Assembly: GCA_902462065.1 (NCBI GenBank)
Contig: CABQAK010000038.1
Coordinates: 1-21,647 of the forward strand
From: an uncultured Collinsella sp.
GTDB taxonomy: Bacteria; Actinomycetota; Coriobacteriia; Coriobacteriales; Coriobacteriaceae
Length of the DNA stretch: 21,647 nt
Direction of reading: 5' to 3'
The translations under genes and the position numbers were made by a program. Below, piece by piece: positions 1 through 7,065 of the stretch; positions within the stretch are counted from its first letter, which is position 1; each line of letters begins with the position of its first letter. The notes under the pieces were generated by a model. It saw only the letters and a list, made by a program, of their open reading frames with translations. It ran no database searches and was not told the origin of the DNA.

Positions 1-77
1 CTGCTCTACAGTCCTGCGCAAGACGGAAAGCACATTAAGTGCTTTCCTTTGCGTGCGGAACTCGCGATAAACTTCAT
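1..77. repeat. Structured repeat, left copy (cut by window edge)
   Basis: This 77-base stretch matches the reverse complement of 256-332 at 67 of 77 positions with no gaps. It contains a perfect hairpin, GGAAAGCAC (25-33) and GTGCTTTCC (39-47) around the loop ATTAA, with a second 5-bp stem, CGCAA (17-21) with TTGCG (49-53), and a TCC/GGA pairing (12-14 with 57-59) outside it. Six of the ten differences from the other copy are three compensated base pairs in the apical stem. The element probably continues upstream of the window. The family is not recognised. It could be a structured RNA, a REP-like palindrome or a small non-autonomous mobile element. Confidence 0.8.
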
Positions 78-229
78 ATGCGGCCCTCCCGGGCGCAAGC
101 AAAAGGACTGGTTAGTGCCGCTCGCAATTTAGTTAGACAGTCTATTCAGTAGTCAGATTTCAGATCTGTAGATAGCCGCAGCAGCATTTCCCCAGATAAA
201 ATCGACCAAAATTAACCTGTCCCTTATTG
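78..229. other. Gene-free spacer between the two repeat copies
   Basis: No convincing gene is seen here. The stretch is more AT-rich than its surroundings from about 120 onward. It holds two short perfect palindromes, TAGAC-A-GTCTA (134-144) and CAGATCTG (161-168), either of which could be a protein site or chance. The first bases after the left repeat (78-100, rich in C and G) do not match the flank of the right copy, so the two repeats share only their core. Confidence 0.5.
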
Positions 230-368
230 GCCGGTTTCCCGTGGGGCGGGCACTGATGAAGTTTATCGCGAGTTCCGCACGAACAGGAGGCCACTTAATG
301 TGGCCTCCGTCGTGAGCAGGACTGTAGAGCAGGAAACTTCATCAGTGCCCGCCCCACGGGAAACCGGC
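230..368. repeat. Structured repeat, right copy, with 35-bp perfect inverted arms
   Basis: Two perfect 35-base inverted arms, 230-264 and 334-368, enclose 69 bases. Inside is a perfect hairpin, GGAGGCCAC (286-294) and GTGGCCTCC (300-308) around the loop TTAAT, flanked by CACGA (278-282) with TCGTG (310-314). The part 256-332 is the inverted homologue of 1-77. Stem sequences differ between copies while loops and internal-loop bases (ACTCGCGAT and CTGCTCTACAG on the minus strand) are the same, which suggests that the fold is selected or copied as a unit. The whole forms a hairpin of about 139 nt as RNA or single-stranded DNA. No transposase is nearby and the family is unknown. Confidence 0.85.
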
Positions 369-405
369 GGGATAGACCAGTTCAGATGGGGCTTTGATGC
401 ATGGG

Positions 406-434
406 TGGTCTGTTGTTGTGCAAATGGGTATCAT
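406..434 (+). promoter_or_regulatory. Possible promoter for the rnj operon
   Basis: TGGTCT (406-411) and TATCAT (429-434) are separated by 17 bp. The -10 matches the vegetative consensus at five of six positions, the -35 at only three. This is the best promoter-like match in the region before rnj and would give a leader of roughly 110 nt. The assignment is tentative. Confidence 0.3.
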
Positions 435-446
435 ACTGTAGTTATT

Positions 447-511
447 GCATCGACTCTGCGATGCATGTTTGTACGTTCCCGACGGTCGGTTTGCCAGAAG
501 CGCCCCGTCGG
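447..511 (+). promoter_or_regulatory. Hairpin-bearing leader of rnj
   Basis: Two perfect hairpins lie in the presumed leader: GCATCG (447-452) with CGATGC (459-464) around six bases, and CCGACGG (479-485) with CCGTCGG (505-511) around 19 bases. Neither is followed by a T-run, so they are not obvious terminators. Ribonuclease genes are known to self-regulate through leaders in other bacteria (E. coli rne). Such control here is inference only. Confidence 0.4.
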
Positions 512-553
512 TTGTTCCAGACCCGTTTCGAAGAAAGGAAACCACACTAACCT

Positions 554-2224
554 ATGGCAGCTAAAAAATCATCTCCCTTGAAGATCATCCCGCTCGGCGG
601 CCTTGATGGCATCGGCAAGAACATGACGGTCTTCGAGTGCGGCGACGACATGGTGCTCGTCGACGCCGGTCTTATGTTCCCGGATGACTCCCAGCCCGGT
701 ATCGACCTGGTGCTTCCCGACTACACCTATGTTCTGGAGAACGAGGAGAAGCTCCGCGGTATCATCGTTACTCACGGCCACGAGGACCACACCGGTTCGC
801 TTCCGTACCTGCTGCAGGACCTCAACAACAAGGTGCCCATCTTCTCGAGCAAGCTGACGCTTGGCTTTATCGAGGGCAAGCTTTCTGAGTTCCGCATCCG
901 CGCACCCAAGTTCCGCGAGGTCAAGGGCGGCAGCCATGTCAACCTCGGCGGCATCTCGCTCGACTTCTTCTCGATGACGCACTCCATCCCCGGCGCTCTG
1001 GGCGTGTTCATCCGCACCAATCAGGGCACCGTTATGCACACCGGCGACTTTAAGCTCGACCAGACGCCCATCGATGGCGTTACGCCCGACTATGCCGCTA
1101 TCAGCCGCTTTGCCAAGCAGGGCATCGACCTGCTGCTTTCCGACTCCACCAATGCCACGGTTCCCGGCTTTACCAAGTCCGAGGCCGAGGTTGGTCCCAA
1201 CCTGTTGCACGCCATCAAGAACGCCCCGGGTCGCGTGTTCGTCGCGTCGTTCTCGAGCCACATCCATCGTCTGCAGCAGATCTGCGATGCCGCCCGCAAG
1301 TGCGGCCGTAAGGTCGTTGTGACCGGTCGCTCCATGCTCACGAACACCCGCGTGGCGCGTGAGCTGGGCTACCTCAACATCGATGACGCCGATATCATCG
1401 ATGCCTTCGATATCGATAACCTGCCCGACGATAAGATTGTCGTCATGTGCACCGGTTCGCAGGGCGAGCCGCTATCGGCCCTGTCCCGCATGGCCAATGG
1501 CGAGCACAAGACGCTCTCCATCCACGAGGGCGATACCGTTATCCTTTCGGCAACTCCTGTTCCTGGCAACGAGAAGGCCGTCCAGCAGGTCGTCAACAGC
1601 CTGGCCAAGCTCGGCTGCGACGTGTGGGATAAGAACCGCGCTCTCGTCCACGTCTCGGGTCACGGTAGCCAGGAGGAGCTCAAGCTCCTGATGGCCATGG
1701 CCAAGCCCACGTACTTTATGCCGGTTCACGGTGAGGCCGTGCATCTGCGCGCCCATGCGCAGCTGGCCCGCAAGATGGGCATCAAGGACGATCATATCTT
1801 TATCCTCGATAACGGCGACACGCTCGAGATGCGCGGTGGTATCGTCAAGCGCGGTACGCCCGTCGAGTCCGGTGTCGTTTACGTCGACGGCCTGCGTATC
1901 GGCGATACCGACCCCATCGTCCTGCGCGATCGCCAGAAGCTCGCCAACGACGGTATGGTCACGGCCGTTGCCATCGTCTCCCTCAAACACAAGAAGATCG
2001 AGGCCATCGAGTTCTCGGGCCGCGGCGTCTCGTTTGCCATCGACGACCAGTTCTCCGAGGATGCCTCCGCGTCCATTATGAAGACGATCGAGAAGGGTAA
2101 GTTTAGCTTTACCAGCAGCGGTTCCGATGCCATTCGCAAGGCCGTGCGCGATTCGCTCTCTAACTTTATCTGGAGCCGTACGCGCACCCGTCCGATGATC
2201 ATCCCGGTCGTCATGGAGGTTTAG
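554..2224 (+). CDS. rnj: Ribonuclease J (metallo-beta-lactamase fold)
   Basis: Predicted RNase J, a cytoplasmic endonuclease and 5'-to-3' exonuclease that drives mRNA decay and RNA maturation. The 556-residue length is typical. The metal-binding motif HGHEDH is at residues 74-79, HTGDFK at 162-167, SDSTN near 196-200, the beta-CASP region with SGHGS at 368-372, and PVHGE at 390-394. The conserved G/P-rich turn (ATPVPGNE, 333-340) is also present. The ATG at 554 is the first usable start, with AAAGGA at 533-538 about 15 bases upstream, a rather long spacing. It is the first gene of the rnj-ftsK operon; the ftsK start lies 1 base after its stop. RNase Y is encoded in the same window, so the cell likely has both Gram-positive decay enzymes. 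Confidence 0.95.
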   Translation: MAAKKSSPLKIIPLGGLDGIGKNMTVFECGDDMVLVDAGLMFPDDSQPGIDLVLPDYTYVLENEEKLRGIIVTHGHEDHTGSLPYLLQDLNNKVPIFSSKLTLGFIEGKLSEFRIRAPKFREVKGGSHVNLGGISLDFFSMTHSIPGALGVFIRTNQGTVMHTGDFKLDQTPIDGVTPDYAAISRFAKQGIDLLLSDSTNATVPGFTKSEAEVGPNLLHAIKNAPGRVFVASFSSHIHRLQQICDAARKCGRKVVVTGRSMLTNTRVARELGYLNIDDADIIDAFDIDNLPDDKIVVMCTGSQGEPLSALSRMANGEHKTLSIHEGDTVILSATPVPGNEKAVQQVVNSLAKLGCDVWDKNRALVHVSGHGSQEELKLLMAMAKPTYFMPVHGEAVHLRAHAQLARKMGIKDDHIFILDNGDTLEMRGGIVKRGTPVESGVVYVDGLRIGDTDPIVLRDRQKLANDGMVTAVAIVSLKHKKIEAIEFSGRGVSFAIDDQFSEDASASIMKTIEKGKFSFTSSGSDAIRKAVRDSLSNFIWSRTRTRPMIIPVVMEV

Positions 2225-2225
2225 T

Positions 2226-5003
2226 TTGGCGCGCGGATCTGCACAAAACGCCAAAGGCAATAAGGCCAATAACCAACCGGCATCTGCTAAGGGTGCCGGT
2301 TCCCATCTGCGTGCGAATAAGGGCCACGAGTCCGAGTTTGATGAGTTTGAGCCCCTGGTCGAGCCTTCGGCCAATCGCGATATCGCCGGTGTGGTCATCG
2401 CCGTTTTGGCGATCGCGTCCTTCATTGCCGTGATCTCTCCGGCAACAGCGCCCGTGACGGCTGCGGTTGCCGGTTTCTACCACCTGGGCTTTGGTCTGGG
2501 CGCCTACGTGCTGCCGATCGTCATCTTGCTGTTTGCCGCCACGCTCTTTTTGGGTGAGGACTCGCCGCTCAACGTGCGCTCTGTTGCGGGCGGCGCCTTG
2601 GTCTTTATCGCCGTCGTCTCCATTCTTTCGCTGATGGTGCCGGGCACGAGCGATTCGTGCGACCTTATGTTTACGCCGCAGAACCTTTCCGTGTCGGGCG
2701 GCTACATTGGCGCCTTTATCGCAAGTGCCTTGCAAAACGCCTTGGGTAAACCTATCGCCATGGTTGTCTTGCTGGGGCTTGTCGTCGTTGGTTTGGTCAT
2801 TATCGGCTTTTCGGTGGGTGGCGTTTTGCGCTCCGCACGCGATCGCGCTGCCGATTTTGCCGAGCGTCGACGTGCCGATGTCAATGCGAGCCCGTGGGGC
2901 GATGAAGAGGCCCTGTCTGTTCCCGGCGTCGCTCGTCCGCACCTGAGCATTTTGCGCCAGAAGGGGACTGACGCCGCGGTGACCACGGTCATGGGTGGCG
3001 ATGTCGACCCGGTTTTGGATGACGACGAGGACGATGACCCGTTTGTCGACGTATCCGAGTCGGTTGAAGCCGAGCGGGCCAAGACCACGCTGCTGCCGCG
3101 CCGTCATGCCAAGAAGGGCAAGACGGTTCCCAAGCTCAATACGAGTGAGCCCGACCCGTCTTGGTCCGATAGCGAGATTGAGCTCACCGAGGGCGATGAC
3201 GAGGACGACGAGGCTCCGATTGAGACCGCAAAGACAACTTTGCTGCCGCGTCGCCATGCAAAGCGCGGCCAGGTCACCGGACAGCTTTCGATGGAGGACG
3301 ATCCGGACAAGGTTGACGAGTCCGAGCCGCCGTTTGCCGTGAACCCTGTTTCGGCCGCACCTCAGATTCCCGACTTCTTAAAGCATCCCAAGGTTGCCGA
3401 TGCGCCTGCCACGAGTGCTGTCGAATCGGCTGCGGCTCGTGATGGGGGAGCGGACGGCGGCGCCGCAGATAACGAGGGCGAAGAAGAGGACGGCCTCAAG
3501 CTTCCGCCGCTCGAAATCCTACATGCCAACCCGCAGTCGGCTTCTGCCGCGTCTTCGGATAAGGAGCTGGAGCAGACCGCTGAGTCACTGCAATCCACCT
3601 TGCTTGAGTTTGGCCGCAGTGCCCGCGTGGTCGGCTGGATCGCCGGCCCCACGGTGACGACCTTTAAGCTGCAACCTGGCGAGGGCGAGCGCGTGAGCAA
3701 GATTTCGAGCCTCGAGGACGATATTGCGCTTTCGCTCGCCGCCCAGTCGGTTCGTATCTTTGCCCCGATCCCCGGCACCTCTCTCGTTGGTATCGAGATT
3801 CCCAACCGCAAGCGCCAGAACGTCAATCTGGGCGACGTGCTGCCCTATGTGAAGGGCGGTCCGCTCGAGCTCGCCATCGGCCGCGACGCCGAGGGCACGC
3901 CGGTTGTCGCCGACCTCGCCAAGATGCCTCACCTGTTGATTGCCGGTACGACCGGTTCTGGTAAGTCGGTGATGATCAACTCCATCATCACGACCTTGCT
4001 CATGCGCGCCCTTCCCGAGGACGTTCGCCTGATCATGGTCGACCCCAAGCGCGTCGAGCTTGCGGGCTATAACGGTCTGCCGCATCTCTATGTGCCCGTG
4101 GTGACCGAGCCCAAGCAGGCCGCGAGCGCTCTGCAATGGGCTGTGTCCGAGATGGAGCGTCGCCTGAAGGTCTTCGAGCGTCTCAACGTGCGTAAGATCT
4201 CGACCTACAACGAAAAGCAGGCTGCTGGCGAGTTTGAGCATTACGACAATCCGCCGCAAAAGATGCCCTACCTTGTCATTATCATTGACGAGCTCTCTGA
4301 CCTGATGATGGTCGCCGGTAAGGATGTCGAGGCCTCGATCGTGCGTATTGCACAGCTGGGCCGTGCCGCCGGTATTCACCTTATCGTTGCCACGCAGCGC
4401 CCCAGCTCCAACGTGGTGACGGGCCTCATTAAGGCCAACATCACCAACCGTATCGCCTTTAACGTCGCCACGGGCATCGACTCGCGCGTCATCATCGACC
4501 AGATGGGCGCCGAGAAGCTCACCGGTTTGGGCGACATGTTGTTCTCCAAGGTCGACTGGGGCAAGCCCCGCCGTATCCAGGGCTGCTTTGTCTCGGATGA
4601 TGAGATCAACGAGATTGTCGAGTTCGTCAAGTCGCAGAGTGAGCCCGACTACCACGAGGAGATTCTGTCCGCCGTGGCGCCCGCTTCCATGTCCATGGCT
4701 GGTGGCGGCGGCATTGTCCGCACCGGAGTAGCCGAGCCGCAAGACGATGATCCGCTCATTTGGGAAGCCGCCCATATTGTGGTGGAATCGCAGCTTGGCT
4801 CCACATCTGGCCTGCAACGTCGTCTGAAGGTTGGCTATGCGCGTGCCGGGCGTATTATGGACATGCTGGAAGAAAAGGGTGTCGTCGGCCCGCCCGACGG
4901 TTCCAAGCCGCGCGAGGTCCTGTTGGACGAGGAGGGGCTTGCCGCGCTGGAATCTGTCGACGCCGAGATGGCACGTGAAGATCGTGAGTTTGGAGGATTC
5001 TGA
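2226..5003 (+). CDS. ftsK: DNA translocase FtsK/SpoIIIE
   Basis: Membrane-anchored ATP-driven DNA pump that moves chromosome ends through the closing septum. The TTG start is supported by GGAGGT at 2215-2220, five to six bases upstream. Four hydrophobic segments occupy about 53-71, 87-109, 118-138 and 176-198. An acidic disordered linker (about 220-425) follows, containing a duplicated block AKTTLLPRRHAK at 285-296 and 335-346. The motor has Walker A GTTGSGKS (574-581) and Walker B VIIIDE (684-689). A C-terminal winged-helix gamma domain (about 845-905), which in this family reads polar DNA motifs, completes the protein. At 925 residues it is a full-length member. Its stop overlaps the start of the next gene (TGATG), so the two are probably translationally coupled. 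Confidence 0.95.
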   Translation: MARGSAQNAKGNKANNQPASAKGAGSHLRANKGHESEFDEFEPLVEPSANRDIAGVVIAVLAIASFIAVISPATAPVTAAVAGFYHLGFGLGAYVLPIVILLFAATLFLGEDSPLNVRSVAGGALVFIAVVSILSLMVPGTSDSCDLMFTPQNLSVSGGYIGAFIASALQNALGKPIAMVVLLGLVVVGLVIIGFSVGGVLRSARDRAADFAERRRADVNASPWGDEEALSVPGVARPHLSILRQKGTDAAVTTVMGGDVDPVLDDDEDDDPFVDVSESVEAERAKTTLLPRRHAKKGKTVPKLNTSEPDPSWSDSEIELTEGDDEDDEAPIETAKTTLLPRRHAKRGQVTGQLSMEDDPDKVDESEPPFAVNPVSAAPQIPDFLKHPKVADAPATSAVESAAARDGGADGGAADNEGEEEDGLKLPPLEILHANPQSASAASSDKELEQTAESLQSTLLEFGRSARVVGWIAGPTVTTFKLQPGEGERVSKISSLEDDIALSLAAQSVRIFAPIPGTSLVGIEIPNRKRQNVNLGDVLPYVKGGPLELAIGRDAEGTPVVADLAKMPHLLIAGTTGSGKSVMINSIITTLLMRALPEDVRLIMVDPKRVELAGYNGLPHLYVPVVTEPKQAASALQWAVSEMERRLKVFERLNVRKISTYNEKQAAGEFEHYDNPPQKMPYLVIIIDELSDLMMVAGKDVEASIVRIAQLGRAAGIHLIVATQRPSSNVVTGLIKANITNRIAFNVATGIDSRVIIDQMGAEKLTGLGDMLFSKVDWGKPRRIQGCFVSDDEINEIVEFVKSQSEPDYHEEILSAVAPASMSMAGGGGIVRTGVAEPQDDDPLIWEAAHIVVESQLGSTSGLQRRLKVGYARAGRIMDMLEEKGVVGPPDGSKPREVLLDEEGLAALESVDAEMAREDREFGGF

Positions 5004-6514
5004 TGGCTGCACGCTTTGGTGACATGCTGCTCGAGCAGCGTCGCCGAATGGGCCTTTCCATTCAGCAGGTCGCCAACACCATCAAAATCAGGCCGCAGAT
5101 CATCGAGTTTTTCGAGACCGGTAACTTTGCTTCGATGCCGCCGCGCGGCTATGCGCAGGGCATGATTTCGAGCTATGCTCGCTTTTTGGGCCTCAATCCG
5201 CGCGAGGTCGTCAATGCCTACTTTGACGAGCTGATGGCATACGAGCGCGAGACGTCGCAGCAGGGCGGTCGTTTTCAGGACGCCGCCGGCTATGTCAATT
5301 CACGTTCCTCGGTGGATAATGGGCGCTTCTTGATGGTTCAGGGTGGTCGCTCAACGCGTTATGGTCAGCGTCCGCAGCAGGCTGGCTATATTACCGAGAC
5401 GGGTTCGGGCGAGGAGATTCGCTCACAGCGTGACCGGTTCCGCAGTACGCCGATGCCCGAGGACCGTGCACTTCCCGCTGCCCGCGGCGTGGCGCGTGAC
5501 CCTCGTGCCGGCTACGGCGACGGCGGCTATTCCGATCGCGGTCACCGTGGTATCTCCACCGGACGTTCTCGCAGTGGCTATGCGGACGCCGATGCCACGC
5601 AGGTGACGCCGCGTCTTCGCTCTCAATCACAGCCGTATGGCCAGCGCTCTTCGGCTCCACGTGCGTGCCAGCGTGGCTATCAAGGCCGCGGTGAACTTGC
5701 GCCCCGCTCGGGTCAGCGCAGCCTTCAGGGCCAGGGTGGCTATCGCGGCCGTTCCGACAGCAATCGTGGTCGTATGCCTCAGGGAGGCGGCCGCAGCAGT
5801 TCCAGTCGTGGATGCGGCGGTTCCCGTACTCCTCAAAACAACGGTCTCGATCCGCGTATCGTCTACGCCGGCATCGGTGCCGTGGCGTTGCTGCTGATCG
5901 TGCTCATCGTGGTACTTCTGCGCGGCTGCGCATCTTCGACGCCCGAGACCACGCCCGAGACGCCCACTGCTACCAAGACGACGCCCAAGAAGTCCTCTAA
6001 GAAGACCGAAACGGTCGACGAGGATGAGGACACCGATGAGGCGACGGATGAGTCGACCGATTCGGACGCCACCAAGACGACGGCTAAAAAGGAAGAAAAC
6101 GAGGTAACGAAGGTCAAGGTCTCCGTTGCCAAGGGAAAGACCGCCTGGATTGAGGTCAAGGTCGATGGCAAGTCGGTCTATGGCGCCCAGGCGACTGGCC
6201 CCTTTGAGCAGGAGTACACGCCTGAGTCCTCGATCGAGATCACCACGTCCAAGCCTTCCGATGTCACCGTTACCAAGAACGGCGAAAAGGTCCGTTACGA
6301 TACCAAGACCTCGGGCGTGGCGCGTGTGACGATCACCGTTCCCAAGAAGGAGACGACTGGTTCCGAGAATGGTGAAAGTTCTGATGGTACCGACACCACC
6401 GATGGTGCCGACACCACCGACGGCACCGATGCCCAATCCACGGATGGCGCCGATACCGCAACTGACGGCCAGACGCCCACCGATTCTACCGACTATTCGT
6501 ACGATAGCTACTAA
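5003..6514 (+). CDS. RodZ-like helix-turn-helix membrane protein
   Basis: Probable cell-shape or division-scaffold protein of the RodZ type (HTH_25 plus DUF4115-like architecture). The N-terminus (residues 4-75, FGDMLLEQRRRMGLSIQQVA onward) is the RodZ-type HTH. A long basic disordered stretch rich in R, G, S, Q and Y (about 85-280) follows, then a transmembrane helix (286-307). Outside lie a Thr/Lys/Asp/Glu-rich linker (311-368) and a small beta-rich domain (369-447) like the RodZ C-terminal domain. The tail is a DTTDGA/TDGAD low-complexity repeat (460-490). The ATG overlaps the ftsK stop and has GGAGG at 4992-4996. RodZ normally binds MreB; no mreB is seen here, so the partner is unknown. 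The 503-residue length exceeds most family members because of the two disordered regions. Confidence 0.8.
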   Translation: MAARFGDMLLEQRRRMGLSIQQVANTIKIRPQIIEFFETGNFASMPPRGYAQGMISSYARFLGLNPREVVNAYFDELMAYERETSQQGGRFQDAAGYVNSRSSVDNGRFLMVQGGRSTRYGQRPQQAGYITETGSGEEIRSQRDRFRSTPMPEDRALPAARGVARDPRAGYGDGGYSDRGHRGISTGRSRSGYADADATQVTPRLRSQSQPYGQRSSAPRACQRGYQGRGELAPRSGQRSLQGQGGYRGRSDSNRGRMPQGGGRSSSSRGCGGSRTPQNNGLDPRIVYAGIGAVALLLIVLIVVLLRGCASSTPETTPETPTATKTTPKKSSKKTETVDEDEDTDEATDESTDSDATKTTAKKEENEVTKVKVSVAKGKTAWIEVKVDGKSVYGAQATGPFEQEYTPESSIEITTSKPSDVTVTKNGEKVRYDTKTSGVARVTITVPKKETTGSENGESSDGTDTTDGADTTDGTDAQSTDGADTATDGQTPTDSTDYSYDSY

Positions 6515-6540
6515 GCCGCTCGTACGCGAAAGGAAACATC

Positions 6541-7038
6541 ATGGCTAAAGATTCCAGCTTCGACGTCGTGTCCGAGGTCAACATGCAAGAGGTCGACAAC
6601 GCCTTCCAGCAAACCACGCGTGAGATTTCCCAGCGCTATGACCTGAAGGATTCCGGCGCCACGATCGAGCTTTCGAAGGGCGACAAGCTCTTTACGATCA
6701 ACGCCCCGGCCGACTTTGTCTCCAAGCAGATTATCGACGTGCTGAGCTCCAAGCTCATCAAGCGCGGCATCGACCTCAAGGCTGTCTCGTGGGATGCTCC
6801 GCAGGCGGCATCGGGCGGCACCGTGCGCGTGCTCGGCCATATCGTCGAGGGTATCGACCAGACGACCGCCAAGAAGATCAACAAGGACATCAAGGACCAA
6901 AAGCTCAAGGTCAAGGTGACTATCGAGGCCGACAAGCTGCGTGTTTCCTCTGCTTCGAAGGACGCGTTGCAGACCGTGATCCAGTTCCTGCGCGACCAGG
7001 ACTACGGCCAGCCGCTGCAGTTCACCAACTACCGCTAA
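6541..7038 (+). CDS. yajQ: YajQ family nucleotide-binding protein (UPF0234/DUF520)
   Basis: A 165-residue cytoplasmic protein with the full YajQ pattern: SSFDVVSEVNMQEVDNA at the start, QRYDLKDS near 31-38, and the ending RDQDYGQPLQFTNYR. Family members bind nucleotides or RNA, and one Xanthomonas homologue binds cyclic di-GMP and acts on transcription. The role in this lineage is unknown. AAAGGA (6529-6534) sits six bases before the ATG. The gene lies 26 bases after the RodZ-like gene and 27 before rimO, consistent with one operon. Confidence 0.92.
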   Translation: MAKDSSFDVVSEVNMQEVDNAFQQTTREISQRYDLKDSGATIELSKGDKLFTINAPADFVSKQIIDVLSSKLIKRGIDLKAVSWDAPQAASGGTVRVLGHIVEGIDQTTAKKINKDIKDQKLKVKVTIEADKLRVSSASKDALQTVIQFLRDQDYGQPLQFTNYR

Positions 7039-7065
7039 TATCATTCGAAAGGACTGCTCTCCAAC

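Noticed and set aside
253..259. CTGATGA, the core of a hammerhead ribozyme
   Set aside because: It lies inside the perfectly paired 35-bp arm and no GAAA plus cleavage-site arrangement follows in the right place.
1..332. Invertible promoter switch bounded by the 77-bp inverted repeats
   Set aside because: The repeats differ at ten positions in a pairing-preserving way, which fits independent structured elements better than recombination sites, and no invertase gene is seen. It is not fully excluded.
300..581. 93-residue open reading frame before rnj
   Set aside because: It runs through the inverted repeat and the rnj leader and overlaps the rnj start in another frame; its composition is not protein-like and nothing in it is recognisable.
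2211..5012. Long minus-strand open frames opposite ftsK
   Set aside because: Same cause as above: they are shadows of ftsK, with low-complexity translations and no ribosome binding sites.
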